From contig CAJTPM010000017.1 of assembly GCA_910578085.1 (NCBI GenBank), positions 1 to 64,000 of the forward strand: DNA of 64,000 nt, read 5' to 3'. This document shows, piece after piece, positions 36,006-44,100 of this stretch (position 1 is its first letter; each line of letters starts with the position of its first letter). The translations under genes were made by a program, and so were the position numbers. Source of the DNA: an uncultured Lachnospiraceae bacterium (lineage in GTDB: Bacteria; Bacillota; Clostridia; Lachnospirales; Lachnospiraceae). The notes under the pieces are model-generated. The model saw only the letters and a list, made by a program, of their open reading frames with translations, had not been told where the DNA came from and ran no database searches.

Positions 36006-37187
36006 TTAACGCTGCTTCTTCTGTTTTCCGAGAAGAAAAAGCATTGCCAACAAAATAACCGGGAAGATGAGACCGATGCCCATGCCGACACGAATATTAT
36101 CATCTGCATACTGGGTGACGCGGCCGACGATACCCGGACCGATGCTGCCGCCCAGATCTCCCGCCATGGCAAGCAGGGCGAACATGGCTGTTCCGCCGAC
36201 GGGAAATTTTTCGGAGGAAATGCTGATCGTTCCGGGCCACATGATCCCCACGGAAAACCCGCATACAATACAGCCGATCAGGCCGATCAACGGATTGGAA
36301 GACAGCGAGGTGAGCAGATAACATACCACGCACAGGAGGCCGGATCCTGTCATAAATTTCATCAGATCCATTCTGTCGCCGTATTTCCCGAAGATGACGC
36401 GGCTGATGCCCATGGTGACTGCAAACAGGCAGGGACCGGCTAAATCGCCGATGGTTTTGGACAGCCCCAGTGCGGCTTCCGCATAAGCCGATGCCCACTG
36501 CGCCATGGCAAGTTCGGAGGCGCCGGAACAGATCATCAGGCAGACGGCCAGCCAGAACAGAGGTTTCCGGGATAATTGCCGGATACCCATCCCCTTTCCC
36601 TCATCCACTAAATGTTCGATGGGGCATGTCGCAAAGTTGTAGATGTTTACCGCCGGAATAAGCGCCCACAGTATAGTCAGCCATTTCCAGCTGTTCATGC
36701 CGAATACCGCGAAAAATATGGTGGAAATCAGTATAGTTCCCACCGCGCCCCAACAGTAGAAAGAGTGGAGCAGGCTCATGGTCGCCTCCTTATTGTCAAA
36801 GGGACATGCCTCCACAATGGGGCTGCAGAGCACTTCGATCAATCCGCTTCCCACGGCGTATACGACCACACTGCACAGGATTCCGGTAAACGGATCCGGC
36901 AGAAGATCCGGCAGAAACGCAAGACCGATCAACCCGGCCGCGGCGCAGACTTCGGAAGCCACGATGGATACACGGTATCCGATCCGGTCCACAAATTTTG
37001 CACAGAAGAGGTCCACCAAAAGCTGGGTAAAGAAAAAACAGGTGGAAATGAGAGCGATATTGCCTAGAGAAATGTGATAATCGTTATGAAATTTTAAAAA
37101 CAGCAGCGGAGCGAAATTGGCGGCTATGGCCTGTGTAATAAAGCCCAGGTAACAGGCTGTTTTTGTCTTTTGATAGTTTGGTGTCAT
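36006..37187 (-). CDS. major facilitator superfamily transporter
   Basis: This 393-residue protein has twelve predicted membrane helices and an MFS loop motif (FVDRIGYR between helices 2 and 3; FGKYGDRMD in the second half). It begins MTPNYQKTKTACYLGFITQ. Substrate is unknown; a sugar or small organic compound is plausible. AAAGGAA lies upstream of the ATG at 37187, which follows a small gene by only 4 bases, so they form an operon. The divergent AraC-type regulator is the likely controller. Confidence 0.9.
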   Translation of the reverse strand: MTPNYQKTKTACYLGFITQAIAANFAPLLFLKFHNDYHISLGNIALISTCFFFTQLLVDLFCAKFVDRIGYRVSIVASEVCAAAGLIGLAFLPDLLPDPFTGILCSVVVYAVGSGLIEVLCSPIVEACPFDNKEATMSLLHSFYCWGAVGTILISTIFFAVFGMNSWKWLTILWALIPAVNIYNFATCPIEHLVDEGKGMGIRQLSRKPLFWLAVCLMICSGASELAMAQWASAYAEAALGLSKTIGDLAGPCLFAVTMGISRVIFGKYGDRMDLMKFMTGSGLLCVVCYLLTSLSSNPLIGLIGCIVCGFSVGIMWPGTISISSEKFPVGGTAMFALLAMAGDLGGSIGPGIVGRVTQYADDNIRVGMGIGLIFPVILLAMLFLLGKQKKQR

Positions 37188-37191
37188 CGTC

Positions 37192-37458
37192 TTATATTCC
37201 TTTCTTTTTTTCGTATTCCCTGCAGCAGACTTTGATCACATTTTGCCCGCCACACAGAAAACATCCTTCATAGTTCTCAGATATGTAACGCGGTTCATAA
37301 TTCACGATAAATCCTGCGTCTGTCAGAGTGATCATCAACTCATTTACATCGTTTTTAGTATCGACATATATGGAAAGACATTCTCCGGACCTGTATTTCT
37401 CCATTTTTATTATCGCATTCATATACGCAGGAACCCTCCCATTCTGTTTTGATTTCAT
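37192..37458 (-). CDS. small hypothetical protein upstream of MFS gene, 88 aa
   Basis: Unrecognised protein. After a basic start it has a compact alpha/beta-looking body and a Cys-rich C-terminus (CFLCGGQNVIKVCC), which could bind metal or reflect a redox role. It ends 4 bases before the MFS start and shares its promoter region with the divergent AraC-type gene. The pattern suggests a small accessory to the transporter, but no function is assigned. An internal ATG at 37422 is an alternative start. Confidence 0.6.
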   Translation of the reverse strand: MKSKQNGRVPAYMNAIIKMEKYRSGECLSIYVDTKNDVNELMITLTDAGFIVNYEPRYISENYEGCFLCGGQNVIKVCCREYEKKKGI

Positions 37459-37524
37459 TGTTTGAACGTTCCCTTCGATCCGCCTGTTCCTATTGGATTA
37501 TATAATATAACAGATGGATTTTCA

Positions 37525-37554
37525 TTGATTTATATCCGATATTTATTGTATAAT
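37525..37554 (+). promoter_or_regulatory. promoter of the AraC-type regulator gene
   Basis: TTGATT (37525-37530) and TATAAT (37549-37554) are 18 bp apart, 33 bases before the ATG at 37588. The intergenic region is shared with the divergent small gene/MFS pair. Confidence 0.65.
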
Positions 37555-37587
37555 ATCGTAAAAAGAATCTTTTGAGAGGATCAGTCT

Positions 37588-38490
37588 ATGAGGGACGCCA
37601 TATCCTACAGTAAAATTTTGACAGATGAAGATCTGATGGAGACGGTTCCGCGCGGCAGCAACAGCTACCCGTTCCATTTTTATAATGAAAATTTAGCGCA
37701 GTTTGATTTTCACTGTATCGAATGGCACTGGCATACGGAACTGGAGTTTGTATATATCGAATCGGGGACTGTGACTTTCTGGATCGGAGAAAAGAAGTTT
37801 GATTTGTCGGCGGGTAACGGAATATTTATAAATACCAGGATCCTGCATCGCTTTTATTCTCCTGGGGAAGCCGCTATTCCCAATTTTTTGTGCCTGCCCT
37901 CTTTTCTTGCCCCGCAGGACAGTTTTCTGTATCAGAAATATATTTTGCCGGTTATTTCTTCCACATTGGCTTATCAGATTTTTCGGGCGGATATCCCCTG
38001 GCAGGCGGAAGCGTTATCGATTATGAAACAGATCATTGGAGCGCAGGGATGCGCTTCATCCGGTGAACTTCTGACAGCTTCTCTCATGCAGAGACTCTGG
38101 TTGGAAATATATGAAAATGTACCTGTCTCCTGTGAGGAAAGTCACAGGAAAAATTCTGCTTCCGCCCAGGCCAGGCTGCAGATGATGATGCAGTACATCC
38201 AACTGAATTATACACAGGATATTTCCCTGGAAGACATTGCAGACCATGTGGGAATCAGTAAAAGTACGGTATTAAATCTCTTTCGCGATCATTTGCATAT
38301 TACGCCGATAAATTACCTGATAAACTATCGCTTAAATGAAGCGGCGCTGCTGCTCACAAACACAGAGAAAAAAATCCACACGGTTTCCGGGGAAGCAGGA
38401 TTTCACAATGTGGATTATTTCTGCAGAGTATTCAAAAAGCACTATCATATAACACCGACAGAGTACCGGAAAAAGAAAAGCCCGGGCTGA
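37588..38490 (+). CDS. AraC-family transcriptional regulator with cupin domain
   Basis: This 300-residue protein has an N-terminal cupin-like sensing domain (HWHTELEFVYIESG around 47-60, SAGNGIFINTRILHR) and a C-terminal AraC DNA-binding domain with two helix-turn-helix units (about 200-300; ISLEDIADHVGISKSTVLNL and VDYFCRVFKKHYHITPTEYR). Such regulators usually respond to a sugar or sugar derivative. It is divergent from the MFS operon and convergent with the oxidoreductase cluster (4 bases between stops), so the MFS gene is the likelier target. Confidence 0.93.
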   Translation: MRDAISYSKILTDEDLMETVPRGSNSYPFHFYNENLAQFDFHCIEWHWHTELEFVYIESGTVTFWIGEKKFDLSAGNGIFINTRILHRFYSPGEAAIPNFLCLPSFLAPQDSFLYQKYILPVISSTLAYQIFRADIPWQAEALSIMKQIIGAQGCASSGELLTASLMQRLWLEIYENVPVSCEESHRKNSASAQARLQMMMQYIQLNYTQDISLEDIADHVGISKSTVLNLFRDHLHITPINYLINYRLNEAALLLTNTEKKIHTVSGEAGFHNVDYFCRVFKKHYHITPTEYRKKKSPG

Positions 38491-38494
38491 ACCG

Positions 38495-38866
38495 TTAACC
38501 TATTTTTACTGCTACCGATTTTGTGGCGACAATATTCACCCCTGTGTCCGCGGCGTTTTCCAGAATCATATCCCCGATATGCACAGGGGCAGGCACGTTC
38601 AGGTCCCTGAGACTCTGCATGATATCCATAATCTTTTCTTTCGGGATATCCGCTTCTGTTTTCACCGAGACCACAGGGAGGACGCCGTTCATGACGCGGA
38701 CGGTGCTGGTCACGGTGCGCATGGGGCGGGTGACCTCCTTTCTGGCGTAATCGTCGCCGCGCTTACAGGTATTTCCGGTGACGTTTAAAATTTCCCTGTT
38801 ATTCAACTCTACGGTAACGGTGCATCCCAAAGGGCAGCCGATGCAGGTGAGAGAGCGTTTTTCCAT
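38495..38866 (-). CDS. DUF1667 family protein, Cys-rich
   Basis: This 123-residue protein begins MEKRSLTCIGCPLGCTV; C8, C11 and C15 plus the Cys in GNTCKRGDDYA form a CxxCxxxC...C pattern that suggests an iron-sulfur or metal site. DUF1667 proteins are commonly encoded after FAD oxidoreductases annotated as GlpA/GlpB-like, as here. It is inferred to be an electron-transfer subunit of that complex. GGAGG lies 7 bases before the ATG at 38866. Confidence 0.88.
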   Translation of the reverse strand: MEKRSLTCIGCPLGCTVTVELNNREILNVTGNTCKRGDDYARKEVTRPMRTVTSTVRVMNGVLPVVSVKTEADIPKEKIMDIMQSLRDLNVPAPVHIGDMILENAADTGVNIVATKSVAVKIG

Positions 38867-38905
38867 GTTGATACCTCCGGTTGTCATAGAGACTGGTCTG
38901 ATTTT

Positions 38906-40291
38906 TCAGCAGTCAGTTATCCTGATGGTGATGGTTTTCAGGTTTTTGACGGCTTCCAATTGCGTTTTTTGCAGGATGATCTGTTCCATTTCGCCGGGGG
39001 CCATGATCGGTTTTTTTCTGTGCAGAATCTGCTCATCGTTCAGATATACCGAAATAAAGGAATTTTTGTAGACGGCACCCACCCGGAAACGGACGGTCAG
39101 AAGATCTTCCATGCGGTCGATGCAGACTGTTTTCGGGACAGTGTAGCGCACGCCGCCTGTGGAAATAAGAGGAATCTCGCTCTGGTCTTTGCAGGAGGGC
39201 GTTGCACCGTCACCTGATTCAAATTTTTCGGCGGGGGCAGTGTCTGCTCCGCCGTCTGCCTGCCGTACATAGCTGGCCGCATTTTTGCCTGCTGCAGCGG
39301 CCTCCTCCGACACGTAATCCACCAGATCGTGGACATGGAGGACGTTTCCGCAGGCAAAAACGCCGGGAATGCTGGTTTCCAGAGACTCGTTGACACAGGG
39401 GCCGCCTGTGACGGGATCCATCTCGGTGCCGATGCCCCGGGAAAGTTCATTTTCCGGAATCAGACCGCAGGAGAGCAACAGGGTATCACAGCTGTAGTCT
39501 TCCTCCGTGCCCGGGATGGGTTTGCCGTTTTCATCCACCTGTGCCAGAGTGACGCCCTCCAGCCGTTTTTTCCCCCTGATGGCAATGACGGTATGGGAAA
39601 GCTTCAGCGGAATGCCGTAATCGTCCAGACACTGCACAATATTTCTTTTTAATCCGCCGGAGTAAGGCATCAGTTCGGCCACGACTTTTACGTTTGCCCC
39701 TTCTAAGGTCATGCGTCTTGCCATGATCAGGCCGATATCACCGGAACCCAAAATCACCACTTCTCTGCCCGGCATGTATCCCTCCATATTGACAAGATAC
39801 TGTGCGGTGCCGGCGGAGTAGATGCCCGCCGGGCGGCTGCCGGGGATATTTAAAGCGCCGCGGGCCCGTTCCCTGCAGCCCATGGCGAGGATCACGGCGT
39901 TTGCTTTGATCTGCAGCAGGCCGTCAGTGCTGTTGACGGCGGTGATCAGTTTTTCTTTTGAGATATCCAAAACCATGGTATTTAATTTATGCGGGATCTT
40001 TAATGCGGCAGCCTGCCGGATAAAGCGGTCTGCATACTCCGGGCCGGTGAGTTCTTCCCTGAAAGTGTGGAGGCCGAAACCGTTGTGAATACACTGGTTT
40101 AATATACCGCCGAGTTTATTGTCACGCTCTAAAATGAGTATATTTTCAATGCCGTTTTTTCTGGCAGAAACAGCGGCGGCAAGCCCTGCGGGACCTCCGC
40201 CGATAATGACGATATCGTAAAACTGTATACCATCAGCGGCCGCATCCTGCGCTGTGTTAATATGCATTGTATCTGCATTATAAGAATTCAT
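38906..40291 (-). CDS. FAD/NAD(P)-dependent oxidoreductase, middle gene of GlpA-like cluster
   Basis: This 461-residue flavoprotein has an FAD-binding motif GGGPAG (about 32-37), a second nucleotide-binding motif GSGDIG near residue 178 and a DLLLSCG-type CDTLLLSCGLIPEN followed by PGVFACGNV. The family includes small subunits of anaerobic glycerol-3-phosphate or amine dehydrogenases. AGGAGG lies 8 bases before the ATG. It sits between a GlpA-like dehydrogenase and a DUF1667 protein on the same strand, and these three probably form one dehydrogenase complex. Confidence 0.9.
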   Translation of the reverse strand: MNSYNADTMHINTAQDAAADGIQFYDIVIIGGGPAGLAAAVSARKNGIENILILERDNKLGGILNQCIHNGFGLHTFREELTGPEYADRFIRQAAALKIPHKLNTMVLDISKEKLITAVNSTDGLLQIKANAVILAMGCRERARGALNIPGSRPAGIYSAGTAQYLVNMEGYMPGREVVILGSGDIGLIMARRMTLEGANVKVVAELMPYSGGLKRNIVQCLDDYGIPLKLSHTVIAIRGKKRLEGVTLAQVDENGKPIPGTEEDYSCDTLLLSCGLIPENELSRGIGTEMDPVTGGPCVNESLETSIPGVFACGNVLHVHDLVDYVSEEAAAAGKNAASYVRQADGGADTAPAEKFESGDGATPSCKDQSEIPLISTGGVRYTVPKTVCIDRMEDLLTVRFRVGAVYKNSFISVYLNDEQILHRKKPIMAPGEMEQIILQKTQLEAVKNLKTITIRITDC

Positions 40292-40366
40292 GGAGAAACC
40301 TCCTGTTTTTCGTATTTATGTATATGTAATATCATCCGGTTAAGGTTGATTATGCCAGGTCAGGAT

Positions 40367-40438
40367 GAAAATATCTCTGTAGCAAGCTCTGCTTTTCAGG
40401 AGAATGAGCTACTGGCGCATTGCAGAAGAGATATTTTC
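40367..40438. repeat. hairpin between the two oxidoreductase genes
   Basis: GAAAATATCTCT (40367-40378) pairs with AGAGATATTTTC (40427-40438), and inner GTAGC/GCTAC arms extend it. It lies in the 164-base gap inside the minus-strand operon, with no clear T run, so it may be a processing or stability element rather than a full terminator. Confidence 0.55.
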
Positions 40439-40455
40439 GCCACGGCGTCCGGAAG

Positions 40456-41901
40456 TCACAACGGAATATCATCACTTTTAGTACAGCCGACAATCATATG
40501 CGCATCTTTCCCGCTCTTGGTGATCTCAAGCTGGGAGATCTGATATTCTCTCGCCAGGATCTCCATCACCTTTGGGGAACAGAAGCCTGACTGGCAGCGC
40601 CCCATCCCGGCGCGGACTCTGCGTTTGATGCCGTCCAGGGACTTTGCGCCCAGAGGACGGTGAATGGCATCCAGAATCTCTCCTTCCGTGACGGTTTCAC
40701 AGCGGCAGACGATATTGCCGTAGGCAGGATGATTTCTGATCAGCTGTGCATAAGCCTCTTTCGAGAGCGTCTTCGGATCGAGAATGCCTTTTCTGTGTCC
40801 GTTGAAACCGGGATTTTGAACGGGGGAGAGCAGATCGCAGACTATTTCGGCGATATGGCAGCCAATGGCGGGAGCCGCAGTAAGCCCCGGCGATTCGATT
40901 CCTGCCGCATCAATAAAGAAAGGCGCATCCTCCGGTTCCCCGATAATAAATTCGCCGCCCGCCTCATGGGCGCGGCTGCCGCAGAAGGAGGTAATGATCT
41001 GCCGTACCGGCAGATCCGGTACGGATCTTTTCGCGGACCAAAGGACCTGTGCCAGACCCTCAGCCGTGGTGTCGGTGGTCTCTTTATCCGCAGAATCTCT
41101 TGCGGTGGGACCAATCAGAATATTTCCGTGGACAGTGGGCGTGACAAGAATTCCCTTGCCGGAACTGGTGGGCAGCTGAAAGATCGTCTTATCCACCAGC
41201 CCTCCGACGGTTTTGTCAAGCAGACAGTATTCACCCAGCCGCGGTGTGATATGGATCCTGCGGGCGCTGACCATGTTGTGGAATTTATCCGCATGGACGC
41301 CGGCCGCGTTGACGACGCATCGGCCCCGCAGTTCCCCGGTATTTGTCAGCAGCTGATAACCTGCCGGAATTTTGGAGATGGTCAGTACTTCCGTATCAAA
41401 CCGGAATTCCACACCGTTTTCGGTGGCGTTTTCCGCCAGGGCGATGTTCATACCGAAGGGGCATACGATACCGCCCGAAGGGGCATGGACAGCGGCAATC
41501 GCCTGATCGGATACGCCTGGTTCCAGTTTATGCAAGTCTTCCTTTTCCAGAATGCGAAGATCGGGAACACCGTTTTCGATGCCCTGCCTGTAAAGTTTTA
41601 TTAACCGGGGACGGTCTTCCTCGGAGAAGCACAGGATAAGAGAACCGTTTCGTCTGAACGGAAAATCCAGTTCCTTTGACAGAGCTTCCATTTTTTCATT
41701 GCCAAGAAGATTCATGTGGGCTTTTAAGGTTCCCGGTTTACAGTCAATGCCGGAATGGACAATGCCGCTGTTGGCTTTGGAAGTCCCGCAACAGACATCC
41801 TCTTCTTTCTCGACAACTAAAATATGCAGCTGATAGCGGGACAGTTCTCTGGCCACGGCACTGCCGATGACGCCGGCGCCGATAATGATTACATCATACA
41901 T
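40456..41901 (-). CDS. GlpA-like FAD-dependent dehydrogenase with BFD iron-sulfur domain
   Basis: This 481-residue protein starts MYDVIIIGAGVIGSAVAREL, an FAD-binding Rossmann fold, followed by a DAO-type oxidoreductase domain and a C-terminal BFD-like [2Fe-2S] domain (CRCETVTEGEI ... CQSGFC). It fits the large subunit of an anaerobic glycerol-3-phosphate dehydrogenase; other 2-hydroxy or amine substrates are possible. The ATG at 41901 is chosen because the FAD motif begins there. The frame is open further upstream to 41973. It is first in the three-gene cluster. Confidence 0.88.
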   Translation of the reverse strand: MYDVIIIGAGVIGSAVARELSRYQLHILVVEKEEDVCCGTSKANSGIVHSGIDCKPGTLKAHMNLLGNEKMEALSKELDFPFRRNGSLILCFSEEDRPRLIKLYRQGIENGVPDLRILEKEDLHKLEPGVSDQAIAAVHAPSGGIVCPFGMNIALAENATENGVEFRFDTEVLTISKIPAGYQLLTNTGELRGRCVVNAAGVHADKFHNMVSARRIHITPRLGEYCLLDKTVGGLVDKTIFQLPTSSGKGILVTPTVHGNILIGPTARDSADKETTDTTAEGLAQVLWSAKRSVPDLPVRQIITSFCGSRAHEAGGEFIIGEPEDAPFFIDAAGIESPGLTAAPAIGCHIAEIVCDLLSPVQNPGFNGHRKGILDPKTLSKEAYAQLIRNHPAYGNIVCRCETVTEGEILDAIHRPLGAKSLDGIKRRVRAGMGRCQSGFCSPKVMEILAREYQISQLEITKSGKDAHMIVGCTKSDDIPL

Positions 41902-42214
41902 GATTCGTGATAACCCTGCTTCGGGTATTACTCCCTTTTTTAATAACAGAAAGCTGACAGATAGTATTTTCAATATAAGTATCTGCGTTTTCTGTGATGA
42001 ATATCATAGTAACATATTTTTTCCTGATTTGAAATATGGAAAAAGGTTTCGTTGATTTTCCAAAATAAGGAAATATTTCTCTTTTTCTTTTACGCCTTAT
42101 TCCATTGAACCCGAAGTAATGTGTATGCTTTGGCGCTTGACCGGTCTGTACGGGGAGGCTTATACTAATATAGGTGACAAAGAAATCAGAAAATTATTTG
42201 CGGGGGGAACAAAG
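41902..42214. other. divergent intergenic region, promoter toward DUF554 gene
   Basis: No gene is present. A plus-strand promoter fits TTGACC (42137-42142), 18-bp spacer and TATACT (42161-42166). Short inverted repeats of GGAAAA/TTTTCC and GGAAATA types around 42035-42075 may be operators for the oxidoreductase cluster, whose own promoter I could not place with confidence. Confidence 0.5.
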
Positions 42215-42556
42215 ATGCCGGTCGGTATTATCGTAAATTCTATTTCCATTGTGGCAGGAGGCATTGCGGGAGCCTGTATAGGGGGAAAATTATCCGAAGA
42301 CTTTAAAGATAAACTCAATATGATTTTCGGGTGCTGTTCCATGGCGATGGGCTTCTGTGCAGGACTTATTTTTCCACTTACTACAGAGGCAATGATCAAC
42401 GATTTTAAGGCCTGCGGTGGGTTTTTGATGCTTGCTACAGGGTTTCGGATGTTAAAGGTAAAAATGTTCCCTACGGCGGATATGATTCCGGCTATGATAC
42501 TTGTAATGCCGGTAAGCTATATCTGGACGTCTCTGATTCTACCGTTAATCGGGTGA
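42215..42556 (+). pseudogene. internally deleted DUF554 membrane protein
   Basis: The reading frame gives 113 residues. The start MPVGIIVNSISIVAGGIAGA and the end (MINDFKACGGFLMLATGFRM then MIPAMILVMP) match the two ends of DUF554 (YdfK/YqgA-like) proteins, which are normally about 220-240 residues. The middle 110 or so residues, carrying several membrane helices, are absent in frame. A G-rich ribosome-binding site precedes the ATG at 42215 and a promoter is present, so a short protein may still be made. It could alternatively be a short natural family member. Confidence 0.65.
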
Positions 42557-42617
42557 TTGGGACAGCTGATGAAACGTAACTGGCAAACCGGAATTTAAGT
42601 GCGGTACTAAAAAGTAA

Positions 42618-42648
42618 AACAGGCTGCCCTGTAGAGGGATGGCCTGTT
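42618..42648 (+). terminator. hairpin terminator after DUF554 gene
   Basis: AACAGGC (42618-42624) pairs with GCCTGTT (42642-42648), with inner CCCT/AGGG pairing, followed by GGTTTA. The dispersed TGCGCAGG element begins 6 bases later. Confidence 0.65.
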
Positions 42649-42654
42649 GGTTTA

Positions 42655-42700
42655 TGCGCAGGGGCGCGTACAAGTGGGGAGAAAATTTTACCCGCTCAAT
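42655..42700 (+). repeat. dispersed intergenic element, copy 3 (variant)
   Basis: TGCGCAGGGGCGCG is followed by a GTGGGGAGAAAA motif and CCCGCTCAATT, whose AGTGGG/CCCGCT arms form a hairpin. It parallels copy 2 at 20881 in order and position after a terminator but is shorter. Confidence 0.45.
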
Positions 42701-42708
42701 TTGAGGGA

Positions 42709-42737
42709 TTGACAAAGTGATATCAAAATGATATCAT
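42709..42737 (+). promoter_or_regulatory. promoter with tandem TGATATCA operator
   Basis: A perfect -35 TTGACA (42709-42714) and -10 TATCAT (42732-42737) are 17 bp apart. The spacer holds two copies of the 8-bp palindrome TGATATCA (42718-42725 and 42729-42736), 11 bp centre to centre. Tandem 8-bp palindromes are typical of ribbon-helix-helix repressors such as MetJ, and the operon encodes one. Confidence 0.8.
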
Positions 42738-42834
42738 ACAAATATCAAGCATGTTTCTTCATATAAAAAGTAAAAAAATGTGGAAACGGCAAAGAAGTGA
42801 CAGGAAATTATCAAAAATCACAGGAGGAAAAATG

Positions 42835-43878
42835 ATGGAAGAAAAAATTTTACAGAAAAAGAAGAACGGTATGGCGATGCTGTTATTATTTATAATACTT
42901 TATGTCGCCGCAATTGTAGCGATTATCGGCGGGATCGTCATAAATGTGAAGGGGGACAGGGCGCTGATATCGGGTACCTCACTGATCGTCATCGGTATTG
43001 TGTATGCAGTGTTCGGCTGGATCCCGTTCTGCGGGCTGCATGTGTTAAAGCCTCAGGAGGCGGCGGTACTGACGCTGTTTGGCAAATATATCGGCAGCCT
43101 GAAAGGAGATGGATTTTATTGTGTAAATCCCTTCTGCTCCATGGTAAATCCGGCGGCGGAGACGAAGCTAAATCAGAGCGGTGATGTAAAACCGAATGCC
43201 GCGAAATTATTTCAGATCGGGGGGGTTGGAAGCGCAAATTTAAATGTGAATGCGGGAAGTGTCGATAAGAAGATATCCCTGAAGATCATGACATTAAATA
43301 ATAACAGGCAGAAGATCAACGACTGTCTGGGCAATCCGGTGGAGATCGGTATTGCGGTGATGTGGCGCGTGGTGGATACGGCGAAAGCGGTATTTAATGT
43401 GGACAATTATAAAGAATATCTGTCCCTGCAGTGCGACAGCGCGCTGCGCAATGTGGTCAGGATCTATCCTTACGACGCCACGGAAAATGTGGATACCACA
43501 GGAGACGGGCAGGCGGATGACGGCAGTCTGCGGGGTTCCAGTGAGATCGTTGCGGAACGGATCAGGCAGGAAATTCAGGATAAAGTCGCAGAAGCGGGAC
43601 TGGAAATTATCGAAGCCAGAATTACCTATCTGGCCTATGCGCCGGAGATCGCGGCGGTGATGCTGCAGCGCCAGCAGGCGTCGGCGATTATCGATGCGAG
43701 GAAGCTGATCGTGGATGGCGCTGTGGGCATGGTGGAGATGGCGTTAAAGCGCCTGTCTGAAAATGAAGTGGTGGAACTGGACGATGAGAGAAAAGCGGCC
43801 ATGGTATCCAACCTGCTGGTGGTACTGTGCGGAAATAAGGATGCCCAGCCTATCGTAAATTCCGGCAGTCTGTATTAA
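42835..43878 (+). CDS. SPFH/Band-7 domain membrane protein
   Basis: This 347-residue protein has two N-terminal membrane helices (about 13-37 and 42-62) followed by an SPFH domain (VLKPQEAAVLTLFGKYIGSL, then a long beta/helix region) and an Ala-rich coiled segment ending ...QRQQASAIIDARKLIVDG. SPFH proteins form membrane-microdomain scaffolds. AGGAGG lies 7 bases before the second of two adjacent ATGs (42835), which I chose; 42832 is possible. It leads an operon with a ribbon-helix-helix protein and a CPBP protease. Confidence 0.9.
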   Translation: MEEKILQKKKNGMAMLLLFIILYVAAIVAIIGGIVINVKGDRALISGTSLIVIGIVYAVFGWIPFCGLHVLKPQEAAVLTLFGKYIGSLKGDGFYCVNPFCSMVNPAAETKLNQSGDVKPNAAKLFQIGGVGSANLNVNAGSVDKKISLKIMTLNNNRQKINDCLGNPVEIGIAVMWRVVDTAKAVFNVDNYKEYLSLQCDSALRNVVRIYPYDATENVDTTGDGQADDGSLRGSSEIVAERIRQEIQDKVAEAGLEIIEARITYLAYAPEIAAVMLQRQQASAIIDARKLIVDGAVGMVEMALKRLSENEVVELDDERKAAMVSNLLVVLCGNKDAQPIVNSGSLY

Positions 43879-43881
43879 CGG

Positions 43882-44082
43882 ATGGCGGATAACAGCAAAA
43901 AACAGGTTCCGCTCCGCCTGTCAGCAAAATTGTATGACGCCATTGCAGCCTGGGCAGAGGATGATTTTCGATCTGTGAATGGCCAGATAGAATATTTGCT
44001 GACAGAGTGTGTCCGCCAGCGGAAGAAAAACGGCAGACCGGTGCCCCATGAACTGGATGTGCCGCCGGAGTTTGATATTTGA
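43882..44082 (+). CDS. small ribbon-helix-helix (Arc/HicB-like) protein
   Basis: This 66-residue basic protein begins MADNSKKQVPLRLSAKLYDA, giving the beta-strand (VPLRLS) and helix-turn-helix (LYDAIAAWAEDDFRSVNGQI) pattern of Arc/MetJ-type DNA-binding proteins. It starts 3 bases after the SPFH stop, so translation is coupled. Small proteins of this kind are often labelled HicB-like beside SPFH genes, but there is no HicA toxin here. The tandem palindrome in the operon promoter makes autorepression likely. Confidence 0.85.
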   Translation: MADNSKKQVPLRLSAKLYDAIAAWAEDDFRSVNGQIEYLLTECVRQRKKNGRPVPHELDVPPEFDI

Positions 44083-44100
44083 TGAAAGGAAACAAAAAAC

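Noticed and set aside
35901..36443. 180-codon plus-strand frame
   Set aside because: It is the antisense of the MFS transporter gene and has His/Asp/Gln-rich nonsense composition.
40660..41604. 314-codon plus-strand frame
   Set aside because: Antisense of the GlpA-like dehydrogenase, which has intact FAD and BFD motifs.
43882..44082. HicAB toxin-antitoxin system
   Set aside because: Only the ribbon-helix-helix protein is present; no HicA-like toxin is adjacent, and the operon is SPFH/CPBP.
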